64,000 bases of DNA. Source: Theodoxus fluviatilis (lineage: Eukaryota > Mollusca > Gastropoda > Cycloneritida > Neritidae). The stretch spans positions 26,504 through 90,503 of the forward strand of contig JAWQFJ010008717.1 in NCBI GenBank assembly GCA_034096865.1, given 5' to 3'. Within the stretch, counting starts at the first letter, position 1. The number at the start of each line of letters is the position of its first letter. A model generated the notes under the pieces. That model worked only from the letters and a program-made list of their open reading frames with translations, was not told the origin of the DNA and ran no database searches. Of the stretch, positions 1-9,954 are shown piece by piece. Both the position numbers and the translations under genes were made by a program.

Positions 1-350
1 AAATAGAAATCTTCTTTGTTTAGAATTGACTTTTTCATTATCAATGCATTTCTTAACAGGCAGAATAATAAGATTTATTGTACAATTTTCATGGAGAATA
101 CCAAATACCACATCTAACCTTTATCATGTTTTAATGTGTTTCCTTTCTAAAATGTAAAATATTTGATTCCACACTCGTTTACTGAAGTTTAGGTAAACAA
201 AGAATGATTCAACGTTTCAACTTCCCTCTTCCAAACTGAACAATTATTGTTCTGTACACTGTTGATTTGGAACAATATCTCCTCGACGGGAAGAATCCTG
301 TGTACAATTTTATATTGGAAACCGCCGTGAAAATTCTATCTTATTTTGTT
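1..350. other. AT-rich, no feature seen
   Basis: AT-rich sequence without a supported reading frame, RNA gene or repeat. Confidence 0.4.
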
Positions 351-1231
351 CTAGTCTATCATACTGTGGGAGAATGAGAAAGGAGGAAGAAGAGGAAGTA
401 GAAGAGAGAGAAGGAATAGAAAGAAGAAAAATAAAGTAGGAGGAGCAAGAGGAAATGAGAAGGCACAGGAGCTGAAGCTGAGGAGTAGAAAAAGGAGGAT
501 GGAGGGAACAAACAATACAAGAAAAGGGAGAACAAGAAAAGAAGAACGACGAAGATGCAGATGCGAATTAGGACGAAGAGAAGGACAAAGAGGAGTGCGA
601 GAAGGATGATGAAAAGGACGATGAAATGTCGAGGGGGAAATTAAGATGACGAGATGAAGGACGAAGAAAAGGCAAAGAATGAAAACGACGAGGAGAATGA
701 GAAGAAAGACGAGGAGGAGAAGGAGAGAGTGAAGAGAACGAAGAGGAGTGTAGGTATGGCGAGGAGGAGCAGGGGAGGCTAGAGCTGGAGGAGGATAAGC
801 AGGAGGCGACAAAGAGCAACTAGAGATGGAGCAACAGGCAAGAGCAGGAGGAGCAAGAGTGGGTCAGGAAACGTAAAAGCTGAGACAGGAAGAGTAGGAA
901 AATTAGTTGCAGAAGTAGCAAGTCAGGAGGAGAAGTAGCAGCGTGCACAGAAGGAGAAGAAAGAAAATGCGCACAAGCAGCAGGAAAGGAAGAGGAGATG
1001 AAGAAGGTGAAGTACGAGCGAGAGAAGTGAAATAAATTTTAGCAAGAAAGGGAGGAGGAGAAAAAGGAGAAAACAAATGATTAGGAGCAGAGGACGGAGA
1101 AACAGAAGAAAGAAGGGGCGAGAAATGAGCACCATGAATGAAAAGGGGAAGGATATGAAGAAGGAGCAGAGGCAGTAGAGGAACAAGCTAAAGAAGCCAA
1201 AGAAATGAGGAAGTGGAGCCTGCGACTGCAA
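351..1231. repeat. Polypurine (GA-rich) low-complexity tract
   Basis: About 880 bases of almost pure A and G on the + strand, made of GAGGAGAAG-like words. All reading frames on the other strand are leucine/serine/phenylalanine-rich by composition only. It resembles the larger tract at 10.1-12.8 kb, but no flanking inverted repeats were seen here. Confidence 0.8.
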
Positions 1232-1576
1232 TAGCCCAGGCAGGACTTGCTTTCACTACTGCTGAGTTTCTAGTCCTCGCGCTGACAACGGTCATTTGAA
1301 TACAGTCAAAATTAATGTGACCACGCCTTCCAAACTGCGTTGATCTGAGTGGGTCAGATTAAGATACAGCAGGATTTGCACTGATGAGGGTCACAGTGGC
1401 GATATTGAGATATTTCATCTGTTCAGAAGGCCAAACACCAGTGAATGTTCTTTGAGATTATCGGTTTTCAATTTCACCGACATACGTTTGTGTTTAATTT
1501 CCACAAGACGCCTGCGTTGTTTTTTTCTTTGTATGAAAAAGTGTCAGTTTGCGTAGCACACCACCTCATCATCATT

Positions 1577-1816
1577 CTATTTCTGCCTTAGTTGCAAAGG
1601 ACTCTGTGCCTCACTGCTAACGGGAATCTCATGGATACGTTCAAGCATTTTCGTTGGCCATTCAAGGAAGATCTTAATGGCAGAAGCTTTGGTCGCAAAC
1701 AAAGTATTGCCTGCCCACTCTGAAGTCGGTTTTTTGAAAATAAAGAAATAGCTTTTTTTAACACACACGTAATCAAACAGATATTCACGTAAATCATCAA
1801 CTACTGCAGACATCAT
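1577..1816 (-). CDS. Possible terminal coding exon, unrecognised gene
   Basis: The minus-strand frame reads VDDLREYLFDYVCVKKSYFF, then KKPTSEWAGNTLFATKAS and FLEWPTKMLERIHEIP, with a stop after QLRQK. The residue mix is that of a folded protein rather than low complexity, and a TGTCTGCAG acceptor lies at the 5' side. I do not recognise the family. The phase from the candidate exon at 2,130-2,251 does not join directly, so either an exon is missing or one of the two is wrong. Confidence 0.4.
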   Translation of the reverse strand: MMSAVVDDLREYLFDYVCVKKSYFFIFKKPTSEWAGNTLFATKASAIKIFLEWPTKMLERIHEIPVSSEAQSPLQLRQK

Positions 1817-2129
1817 AATAACTTTAGAACCACTAAAAATATATTTCGTTGCACTTTAGAGTGATTAAAATAATCTTAAAATAGCCAAAGCTATTGAACC
1901 TATTCAGTTTGGAAAACTAATCACTAATGTGGTTTCTTGGAGAGAGAGAAAAGAGAATGTTTCAAATGTAAACAAAAGTTTTACCTCATGAAGGAAAACT
2001 CATTTTCAGCATTAAGTTTTACTGCTAAACATTAGGAGAATGAAAACAAATACATTTCATGGAATCAAAATCTTTAACAAAAAATAAAAAGAAAATGAAG
2101 CAAAATCATGGCATACCCAAATCAGGTAC

Positions 2130-2251
2130 CTTGAACAGATTTTCCATATATTTCACCATAGAGAAGGAAGTTTCGTCAGCTTGTGGTGCGGAAGGTTCCA
2201 CGACGTTTTCAGCTACTCCAGATCCTTGATGTGTCCGCATCGCGTCAGTGG
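2130..2251 (-). CDS. Possible internal exon, unrecognised gene
   Basis: The minus-strand frame reads TDAMRTHQGSGVAENVVEPS and DETSFSMVKYMENLFK, with an ACCGCCAG acceptor and an AAG|GTACCT donor. It could belong to the same gene as the candidate exon at 1,577-1,816. No function can be assigned. Confidence 0.35.
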
Positions 2252-3159
2252 CTGGCGGTAGAGTGAGATACTTTATTATACATGTATGCGTGTTTGTGCT
2301 CAGACAAGACCAGACAGGACAACAAAACTGAACACATAACAAAGCAAGACGAAACGAGATAAGAGAAGGCAGCTGGAACCCGTGTCCGTGGAGCTTTCTA
2401 GGCTTACTCCAGCAGCTCGGACATGGGTGGCCCCAAGCAATGTGTGCCATGTCAGTGTGGGAGGCAAACATGACCCACTTAAGCATGGAGTTTCAATGTT
2501 CCCCAGGGAGTGGAGTTGCTGCGGGTACCTGACTGTCTTCGTCCTGTCTGTCACTGTATTTCTAGTCAGGAGCCAGTGAAAGATTGGACAAGCGGTCCAG
2601 TAATCAGGGGGAGAGACCCCGGCAATGGTGAAAAGTCGCTATATAAAACCACGCCTTTCTACCTATAAAGAACAGACGAGACGAGGTTTTACGATTAATA
2701 AGACACAGAGACTATAGCCTGGCAATAGGAAAGGACGAGAGACTTGCAGAGAAGCAGGACAGCAGAGGGCCTTTAGAGGAAGAGTCCCAGCCGTCACTTG
2801 TCTCAGCCCTGTCTTCTTGACACTATCAAGGACTACGAGCATTTGCCATGATCTCATCGACAACGCAGTGTAGCTCTGGTGCATTTGGTCTGGGAACACG
2901 TATGTAAATCAGAATCATGATATACAGCTGCAGAGTTAAGGTTTTATTATATATATCTACATAACTGTGTGGTAATGGCAAATTTCTCGTTTGATATTCT
3001 CTAAATCGGGAAGATATTAGAAGCTATTGTTTTACTTTTTATCACTGCAACAACAAATACCACAACTTCTGCTTCCAATGTGACCACAAATGCTGCTTCT
3101 GCAACATTAAAAAAATAGCAGCAGCAACAGTAGCAGCAGCAACAACTTCTACTTCTACT

Positions 3160-3197
3160 ACTGCTGCTACTGCTGCTACTACTGCTACTAGTTCTAT

Positions 3198-3239
<42 letters not shown>

Positions 3240-3245
3240 TACCAC
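3160..3245. repeat. (ACT)n/(TGC)n trinucleotide microsatellite
   Basis: Runs of ACTACTACT and CTGCTACTG. The reading frames across it are homopolymeric and not coding. Confidence 0.9.
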
Positions 3246-3329
3246 CAAATCTGAAAGCCTGAACGGCATGGACAATCCTTTCTCCAGAAAAGGTTCAGCA
3301 GCTTCAGATAATGTCTTTCCCCCTTAACG

Positions 3330-3830
3330 TTCAGGACAAGAAAAAGGAATACAACACAACATGAGAATGTGGTCTACCTGCACGAGAATCTGTGACGCTA
3401 ATTGGTGCTTGACTGGCTTCATCTATGTCTGCTGCCACTGCACCTTCAGTTGCTTCTGTTTTCAGTGTCACCGATGCACTGAACCTGATGCACACAGACG
3501 TGATGTCGTCCAGGTCGCTTTGGGACTGCGGGTTTTGACCTGCTTGCGCGACTTCCCATTCTTCGTCGTCAGATCTGTCACTTTCGTCGCTCTTGTCATT
3601 CTCCTCACTTCCTGGTCGTCACTGCCTCTCGCCTGGCACCCATCGCAGCCACTGTGGACGCTGGGTGGGGCGCTTTGACAGCAATTTCGCCACCCGTCTG
3701 CTCTGCACGTGTGTCCTCTCGTTGCAGTCCTAGCGAAGCTAATGGAAAGTATGATGTATCTCCCGTTGATGGCTGTTTCCCCGACTCACCTGGAATTTCT
3801 GTCGATTCCGTCTTCATGTCGATGTTACAT
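3330..3830 (-). pseudogene. Possible acidic coding segment with frameshift
   Basis: On the minus strand an ATG at 3,815-3,817 opens MKTESTEIPGESGKQPSTGD. This frame stops at about 3,605, while the neighbouring frame there continues as SEENDKSDESDRSDDEEWEV and DDITSVCIRFSASVTLKTEA. The composition change (Ser/Asp/Glu-rich) looks coding, but a frame switch near 3,620 is needed. It could be the 5' part of the gene whose exons lie at 1.6-2.25 kb, or a pseudogene. Confidence 0.35.
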
Positions 3831-4251
3831 CAAGTGTTAAACGAGCTGCCGAAGCAACGTTATCGCGCTTTCTCAGTTCTCTCTTCCGTTCAGCATTTAC
3901 GTTCCAAGCGCTGAATCATTTGTCACTTATCTTGAGGCAGTTGAACGCTACTTCGCACAGGACTGGTGGCTATATTTCTTCTCTCACTTTTTTCCCCGCT
4001 GGGATTTCGTATAACCGGTTTTGTGATAGAACTAACTCCCAATATGGCACAGACTTTTTGTATATTCTTTTCAGCGTGTTCCTGTTTTGCAGGAAGCGTT
4101 ATTTAATACACAGTACAATGTGGGCTTTACTTCAGACGTTCACACGTGTCTTGACTTACTTGACTTATGCCTCTTGATTCCTTGAGGAACATAGGGCCGC
4201 AACAACACTCTTCCAACGCACACGGCTCTGGCAGGTCCTCTTCAGTTCCGC

Positions 4252-5200
4252 TCATGTCATTCTGGTGGCCTTTACTTCAGCGTGGACACTCCTACGCCAA
4301 GTCTGTTTTGGTCGACCCACTTTGCGCTTTCCTTGTGGAATCCATTCCAAAGCCTGCCTGGTGATGTTAGGTGCAGGCTTTCGTAGCGTGTGGCCAATCC
4401 ATTCCCATTTTCGTTTCCTGATCTCCTGGTCGATTGGGGCTTGTTTTGTCCTGTCCCACAGATTTTCATTGGAGACAGTCTCTGGCCTTCTGATGTTGAG
4501 GATATTTCTCAGGCATCTGTTGACGAATGTCTGGAGCTTGTGGGTGTTGGTCTTTGTTACCCGCCATGTTTCTGAGCCATATAGCAGGACAGACTTCACA
4601 TTGGTGTTGAATATTCGGATCTTGTTGTGGAGTGAGAGGGCTGTTGACCTCCAGATTGGGCGCAAGGTGTTGAAGGCGTATCTTGCTTTGTTGATTCTGC
4701 ACTTGATGTCTTTATCTGGTCCCCCATCTTTGCTGACTACACTGCCCAGATAAACGAACTTGTCTGTGTCCTTGATGTCTACTTGATGTAGTCGCACTGA
4801 TGTCTGTTGTTTACCCTCATGACTTTTGTCTTTCCAGTGTTGATTTGGAGTCCAGTCTTCTCGGCTTCTTCTGCGACGCGGCATAGCTTTTCTTGTGCAT
4901 CTTGGTGACTGTGGGAGAGAATACTGGTGTCATCAGCGAAGTCAAGGTCCTCCAGCTGCTGTGTGAAGGTCCACTGGATACCTGTCCTCTGGCCTGCTGT
5001 AGACTGTCGCATGATCCAGTCAACCACCATCAGGAAGATTGTCGGCGAGAGTAAACAGCCTTGACGGACGGTTTGTACTGAGAAGGGCTTCGTCAGCTTC
5101 CCGTCATGGACGACTTGGCAGGTGGCGTCCTCGTAAAGTTGTTGGATGATGGTAACAAACTTTGGTGGGAAGCCGTAGTGATGCATCAGTCTCCAGATGA
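4252..5200 (-). mobile_element. LINE reverse transcriptase fragment (5'-truncated, frameshifted)
   Basis: The minus-strand frame 5,186-4,779 reads MHHYGFPPKFVTIIQQLY, then VRQGCLLSPTIF and [17 protein letters not shown] is the catalytic YXDD-type box of non-LTR reverse transcriptases. The frame shifts near 4,800 into 4,884-4,252, which reads [33 protein letters not shown] and [14 protein letters not shown], and ends [14 protein letters not shown]. This is the standard RT thumb and C-terminal region of mollusc and other animal LINEs. The endonuclease and the N-terminal half of the RT are missing. It is a dead copy. Confidence 0.9.
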
Positions 5201-5314
5201 CGTGTGGTGTTTGTTAACTTTGGACAACTGCAAATGCACTCCAAGTATTGCAAAGCTTTCGCTCATGTAATCAGAATTCATGTCTGCCTTTTTTTTCTTT
5301 GCTGCCTTTCCCTC

Positions 5315-5405
5315 TGGGTTGGGGATAAGAACTGATCCACCGCGTCTCCCTACGCGTCTCATAGGAGGCGAATAACTAGGGAACTCGAGATTGGATCGTA
5401 TTCGT
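5315..5405. repeat. Dispersed repeat, copy 1
   Basis: The segment with GATCCACCGCGTCTCCCTAC and GCGAATAACTAGGGAA is similar to 32,915-33,010 (GATCCACCAAGTCTCCCTAC and ACAAATAACCGGGAA). It is an unnamed dispersed repeat shared by the flank of the Tc1 element and a WDR90 intron. Confidence 0.55.
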
Positions 5406-5407
5406 AC

Positions 5408-6600
5408 TATACTGGCGGAAAAAAGTTAGGGACGGACCACTGATTTTACCTCCTAAATTCATTTGTCTGAAACACCCTGTTCCTTTGTCAACAAAATCAA
5501 ATGGCTGTCACATGTTATCCACCAGTCGATAGGGTATGCTGAGTTAGCAGAAAAACTGCACGGGATTCTCTGTCGCAAAGCTGTAGCACGAGACACGAAC
5601 TGCAAAATCGCCAAAAAGTAGGCTGTTTTCTGGCGTGCACACGGGTAGACATGGGCAGGTAAGATGGAAAATTTGGTTCGCACGTGCAAGGACATTTCGT
5701 GAAGTGTGAATTGTAAAAAAAAAAACTTGGCTTTATAAGCTACCGGTTTTCTGCTAGCTGCCATTTTCTCACCATGCCTGCCAGAAAGAAGCTGACAACG
5801 ACCAACAGAGGAAGAGCCATTGCCTGGCTGCAAGAGTGCGTATCGAAATGCAAAGTGGCCAGGCGACTACGAGTGTTCCACTCAGTCATTGTAAGACTGA
5901 ATCAGCGATTCCAGGCCACCAACGATGCCCAGGAGAGGCCCAGGTCGGGTCGCCCCCAAAAGACCACACTTCGGGAAGATCGCTTCATTGAACGGCAGGC
6001 GCTGCAGCACCGGGCCACCACCCCCAGAGTCATCTGAGGACAGCTAAGGACAGCCACCAACACCAACGTTAGCGAGAGGACCGTCAGCAACCGCCTGCAT
6101 GACGTCCTGCTGTGGAGTCGTCGTCCTGCTGTATGTCCCCTATTGGCACAGGTTCATCGCCAGGCTCGTCTGGCCTGGAGTCGCCGCCATTTCAGGTGGA
6201 CACATCGGGACTGGGCAAAGGTCATGTTTAGTGACGAGTCCAGGTTCAACCTGTACCATTCTGACGGGCGGCAGTGGATATGGAGGCGTGAGGGCGAGCG
6301 CTACGAGGACAACATAGTGCAGGAGAGGATGACCTTCGGCGGGGGCTTTGTCATGGTCTCGGGGGGGCTTCAGCCTTCATCATCGCACCCCCCTGTACCA
6401 TGTGGTCGGGAATCTCACTGGCCAGCGATACAGGGACGAGATTCTTGCCCCTCTTGTTCTGCTGACCCTGCAACAGATTGGCCCGAACGCCATGTTCCAG
6501 GATGACAATGCTACTCCTCACAGGGCCAGGCTCGTCAACGACTACATCCAGCTCGCTGGCGTCGTCAGGATGGATTTTGCATTCGAAGTGTCAGATATGT
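5408..6600 (+). mobile_element. Tc1/mariner element, broken and 3'-truncated
   Basis: A terminal-repeat-like start, ACTGGCGGAAAAAAGTTAGG at 5,411, precedes a transposase frame from 5,774. It has a helix-turn-helix N-terminus (MPARKKLTTTNRGRAIAWLQ; RPRSGRPQKTT, an AT-hook-like GRPR motif), then WTHRDWAKVMFSDESRFNL with the first catalytic Asp, and FQDDNATPHRARLVNDYI with the second. Damage includes an in-frame TGA at 6,035, a frameshift at a run of eight G near 6,360, and loss of everything after the second Asp, including the third catalytic residue and the 3' terminal repeat. It is inactive. Confidence 0.92.
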
Positions 6601-6619
6601 TATTTCCTAGGTAGCTCCA

Positions 6620-7190
6620 CTTATTCTGTGATTAGAATGAATCGAATACCTTATATTGTTCTTAATCTGTTGTTTACTCACCCAGACGTTATTTTGAATA
6701 GTGTAGTAGCATTGGTCCCCAGATGCGTAATACATGTTTAAAATGAGGTAATCACAGGTTCTCAAACACCCACCCACCTCACTTTGCGAGACTGAAAAGT
6801 CTTTGTTTATAGCTCTGAGCAGGGTCTACCTTAAATCTGTGTGTGTAATTCTGTCTGTGCGTGAATGATACTTGGTGAACATCTACGATGCACCTACCCC
6901 TTTGTGTGACTGCGTTAGGTTTGGTTTAACCTCTACGATGTGCCAAAGCAAAACCAAAAAAAAGTTTACAGGAACTTCTCCTCCCTTCCATCTTGTCTCA
7001 AATGTATACAAATTCCTTGCAGCCCCCCCCCCGCAGTGCTCTCCACTCTTGCACGAGTACATGGTCTCTACTCGCTTGTTGAAACCATGTCTTTTTGACA
7101 GGCGGAGACAGGCGAGCATGCTTTGGGGTTTGAAGATGCGTGAGGCGCAGTGCCGTGGTTCTATCCCTGGGGCGGAAAAATCTTCGGTTT
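6620..7190. other. No feature seen
   Basis: Mixed-composition DNA without a supported coding frame or recognisable repeat. Confidence 0.35.
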
Positions 7191-7199
7191 ATTTAAATA

Positions 7200-7570
7200 C
7201 TTAAAATCAGAGTGACCATTATTAAAAGTGAAAACCGTCCAATACCTCTTCGATTGTTGTGATGTATTTTTCCAGCTTCATTGTTTAGTATACAGTAGAG
7301 GAGATCTATCATGCCTGGCTTTTCTTTCTTGCTCCTGCAATAATAGCTATGTCTCTCTATTAGAATAATGATGTAATGTGTAGCTGTTAGTTGCATTTAA
7401 TTCGAGTAAATTATCGGGAATAGCAAAATTTGTCGATTGTGTAGTTTTGTGAGATACGTAATACTTTGCGGAGGAGGTGAGTGTGAGCACATTCAAGAAA
7501 GAGATGCTGTTGTGTGTTTTTTTCAGTGTTACAGAAGGTACATGTGTTATCATCGTGAACTTTGATTTTC
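7200..7570 (-). mobile_element. L1-like LINE 3' tail
   Basis: On the minus strand the frame reads KVHDDNTCTFCNTEKNTQQH and LFLECAHTHLLRKVL, a CxxC...H...C zinc-knuckle as at the C-terminus of L1/Tx1-type LINE proteins. A second frame (7,396-7,193) reads IERHSYYCRSKKEKPGMIDL and EAGKIHHNNRRGIGRF. The frame change and stops show that it is decayed. It abuts the Penelope-like fragment on the other strand. Confidence 0.7.
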
Positions 7571-7855
7571 GTCAAAAAGTCACTTGATGCGTGGTATGTC
7601 GGAGAGACAGGACAGACACTGCGCCAGCGCATGAATGGACACAGGGCGACCATCAGGAGCCAGTCACCTCTACCAGTGGCGGAGCACTTTAGTTTGCCGG
7701 GCCACTCAGCAGGAGATATGATGGTTAGCGTGCTAGCGGGTGGATTGCACGACACTCGACGACGCAGGGTCGCTGAACAGAAGTTCATCAGACTGTTCAG
7801 CACGCACCACGCCGGACTCAACAGAGATCTCGGGTTCATGGCGCACTACAAGTGA
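7565..7855 (+). mobile_element. Penelope-like element GIY-YIG endonuclease fragment
   Basis: The frame reads AWYVGETGQTLRQRMNGHRA, then AEHFSLPGHSAGDMMVSVL and RRVAEQKFIRLFSTHHAGL, ending HYK-stop. YVGET..LRQRMNGHR followed by the AEHF..PGH motif is the GIY-YIG endonuclease at the C-terminus of Penelope-like retroelement proteins. The reverse transcriptase part is missing, so this is a 5'-truncated copy. Its 3' UTR carries a hammerhead-like motif. Confidence 0.85.
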
Positions 7856-7946
7856 ACTTCTCACGACTTGCACGTGCGTCGCATGAGGTCTCTGGGTCTT
7901 GGCGTACCATCCCCTATTTAAGCCGTCCCCGCCAGCCTCTCACACA

Positions 7947-7985
7947 CTTGGCCTGATGAAGGAAGATTTCCGAAAGCTTGCCAAG
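7947..7985 (+). ncRNA. Hammerhead-ribozyme-like motif in Penelope 3' region
   Basis: The order is CTTGGC (7,947-7,952), CTGATGA (7,953-7,959), a GGAA-GAT-TTCC hairpin (7,961-7,971), GAAA (7,972-7,975), GCTT, then GCCAAG (7,980-7,985). CTTGGC and GCCAAG can pair as stem I. CTGATGA and GAAA are the conserved core boxes. Stem III is almost absent, but AGCT is self-complementary and could form stem III in a dimer. An extra A after CTGATGA is a defect. Hammerhead motifs are known in Penelope-like elements; activity here is uncertain. Confidence 0.5.
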
Positions 7986-8374
7986 AGAGTACTTCACGAC
8001 GTATACCTGCCAGCAGGGACGGAGCCCTGCCAGTGCCACAGAGACAGAGCCGCCACGTCCTTGTGACTCGGCGGTCTACATCCCTGGGCGGGAGGCTCTA
8101 CCCCCCTTGGTCTACGTCCGCTTACGAACGGCCCTTTTCAGGGCCATCTGTACTCACGAAAGAATACTTTGTCGGTTGCTGTCCACGGTTCTTTATTTTT
8201 CAAATTGATAGGGAGACTAACACAGTTATGTCTCGTGAGATCGATCCCAGCTATTTCGTGACATTCAGTTCCAGGTTTGTCAAGAATCACACAGAAAGAG
8301 ATATTCCTACGTTTCCTCTTCTGACGGGACGGAAATGAAGCCCTGATTACGAGGATAGAAAAACAGCTGTCGAG

Positions 8375-8455
8375 TCATCCCGAACAGGGATTGAACCATG
8401 GCACCTGATCTTTTGCTCAATTGCCGACGGGTTGAGCTACTATGATAGTGCAAGG
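8375..8455 (-). mobile_element. tRNA-derived SINE head (candidate)
   Basis: On the minus strand an A-box-like TAGCTCAACCCGTCGG is followed about 35 bases later by a B-box GGTTCAATCCC. Spacing and boxes fit an RNA polymerase III promoter of a tRNA-derived SINE. The flanks do not fold as a complete tRNA acceptor stem, so it is not called as a tRNA. Confidence 0.5.
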
Positions 8456-8459
8456 CAAT

Positions 8460-9740
8460 TATGTGTCACAGTTGAATCCTTGCTCGTGATGACAAGACTG
8501 CCGTTTACACCCATTTTTAAGGGGTTATCAGCTTGGTAGACTATCGGAGACTTCGGCCTTTTTACACCAGTAGCACTTTCCAAAATTTACAACAGAAAAT
8601 TCAAGCGATAAGTCGCCTCAAAAAGGTGAAAGACAAGGATCGTAAATGGCAAATACATGATAAACCAGGTAAAGTTACAATGGCGTTCGGAAGAATGATT
8701 GATGACCCAGTACTGGTGCAAATTGTCTGCTGTTATTCTATTTCACAAGCACCCGAGGTGTACATACCGTTTTTTTCTAATTATTTCACGTTTGTTTTGC
8801 GGAAACTCAGTAGCTCCTTTTTTGGTACCAGAATGACTCAGGACGAAATCATGTCAGTCTTCTTGAGCGTCGTTGTGTTCTCGGCCGCCGTTAGACGGTG
8901 GGAAGCTGTGGTCATAGACCTTTTGAAGCCTGCTCCAGCAGCTGCACAATGGGGAACCCCAAGCAGAACTAGGTGCTGTCAGTGTGCTTGTAGTACATAT
9001 GGGGCTTTTCCCCCTTGTCAGACTGCCGGTGTCAGAGAATAAATGTGTACCGTTCCTACATGTACATGTCATAAATACCCACGGAGATATACCAATGACG
9101 TCATGGGGATTTCGTCGGTTCCTACAATTACGGTCGGTATTCAGGCATCTAGCTTTGATGGCCATTTCTCGTATTTATGCGGATTTTTGCACTTTTGTAA
9201 TCGTTTCGGAAAGTACGTGTTATTTACGGATGAAAAAGTATTAGATTATAAACAGGACATGTAGGGACGATTGTTATTATATTTTGTGTCAGTTATGTGG
9301 CTGCTGACTACGATTATCCCGGCGTCATGTCGCCGATCTCTTCATAATTGCTCTCCAGTTTGTTTTTTAAGTTCATGTATTACTAGTGAGTACGAATTAG
9401 TACGAGTACGTTGAGTACTCGGACATCAGAAAGGCAGCTTTGGTGGTATCTTGCACAATAAATGCTACTCTCGTAGCCTTAGCGTTTACCTGATTGAGAC
9501 TGGACCGTTGCGTTTGCTTGATTGAATCCAAGAAGTGATAAACTTCAGTTCTCTTGGCGTCTTGCCTAAAATATTTCAAGGTACACACCGAGATTTGTAA
9601 CAGTAATTTGGTCGGTAGTTGGCGTTGTATGTTGTAAGGTGTATGCAGCCTTTTGAGTACTCTGCAACATTACCTGTCAAGGTTTCCACAGATGAAGTTC
9701 ATCACAACGGCATTGTTACATTGTGTTTTGAGTGATTGAC
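8460..9740. other. No secure feature
   Basis: Contains a few medium reading frames (8,533-9,042 on +, 9,588-9,397 on -) with no recognisable domain. The minus one (TEVYHFLDSIKQTQRSS) has protein-like composition but no family could be named. Confidence 0.3.
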
Positions 9741-9742
9741 AT

Positions 9743-9880
9743 ATGGACATCTTTCTGGGATATATGAAGTCCTTTCAGCGTTATCTTTCCATGGACACAG
9801 AGTTTTTTTTAAATAACTTCGGCAGCACAATTAAAGAATTATTGCTATCGTTTATAGACGACAAGGAAAACCAAATTACA
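9743..9880 (+). CDS. Possible exon, unrecognised
   Basis: The frame reads MDIFLGYMKSFQRYLSMDTE and LLLSFIDDKENQIT, followed by GTGAGT, a good donor sequence. The composition is protein-like but the family is unknown. It lies just left of the inverted-repeat element. It could equally be chance. Confidence 0.25.
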
Positions 9881-9954
9881 GTGAGTTTATGCAATCACTA
9901 CTTGCAACCTCTGTATACGAACAATTATTACATTATGTATCTTCGTAGAATCGC

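Noticed and set aside
3361..3678. Plus-strand 105-codon frame, Cys-rich
   Set aside because: It is antisense to a Ser/Asp/Glu-rich minus-strand frame that looks more like coding sequence, and shows no domain.
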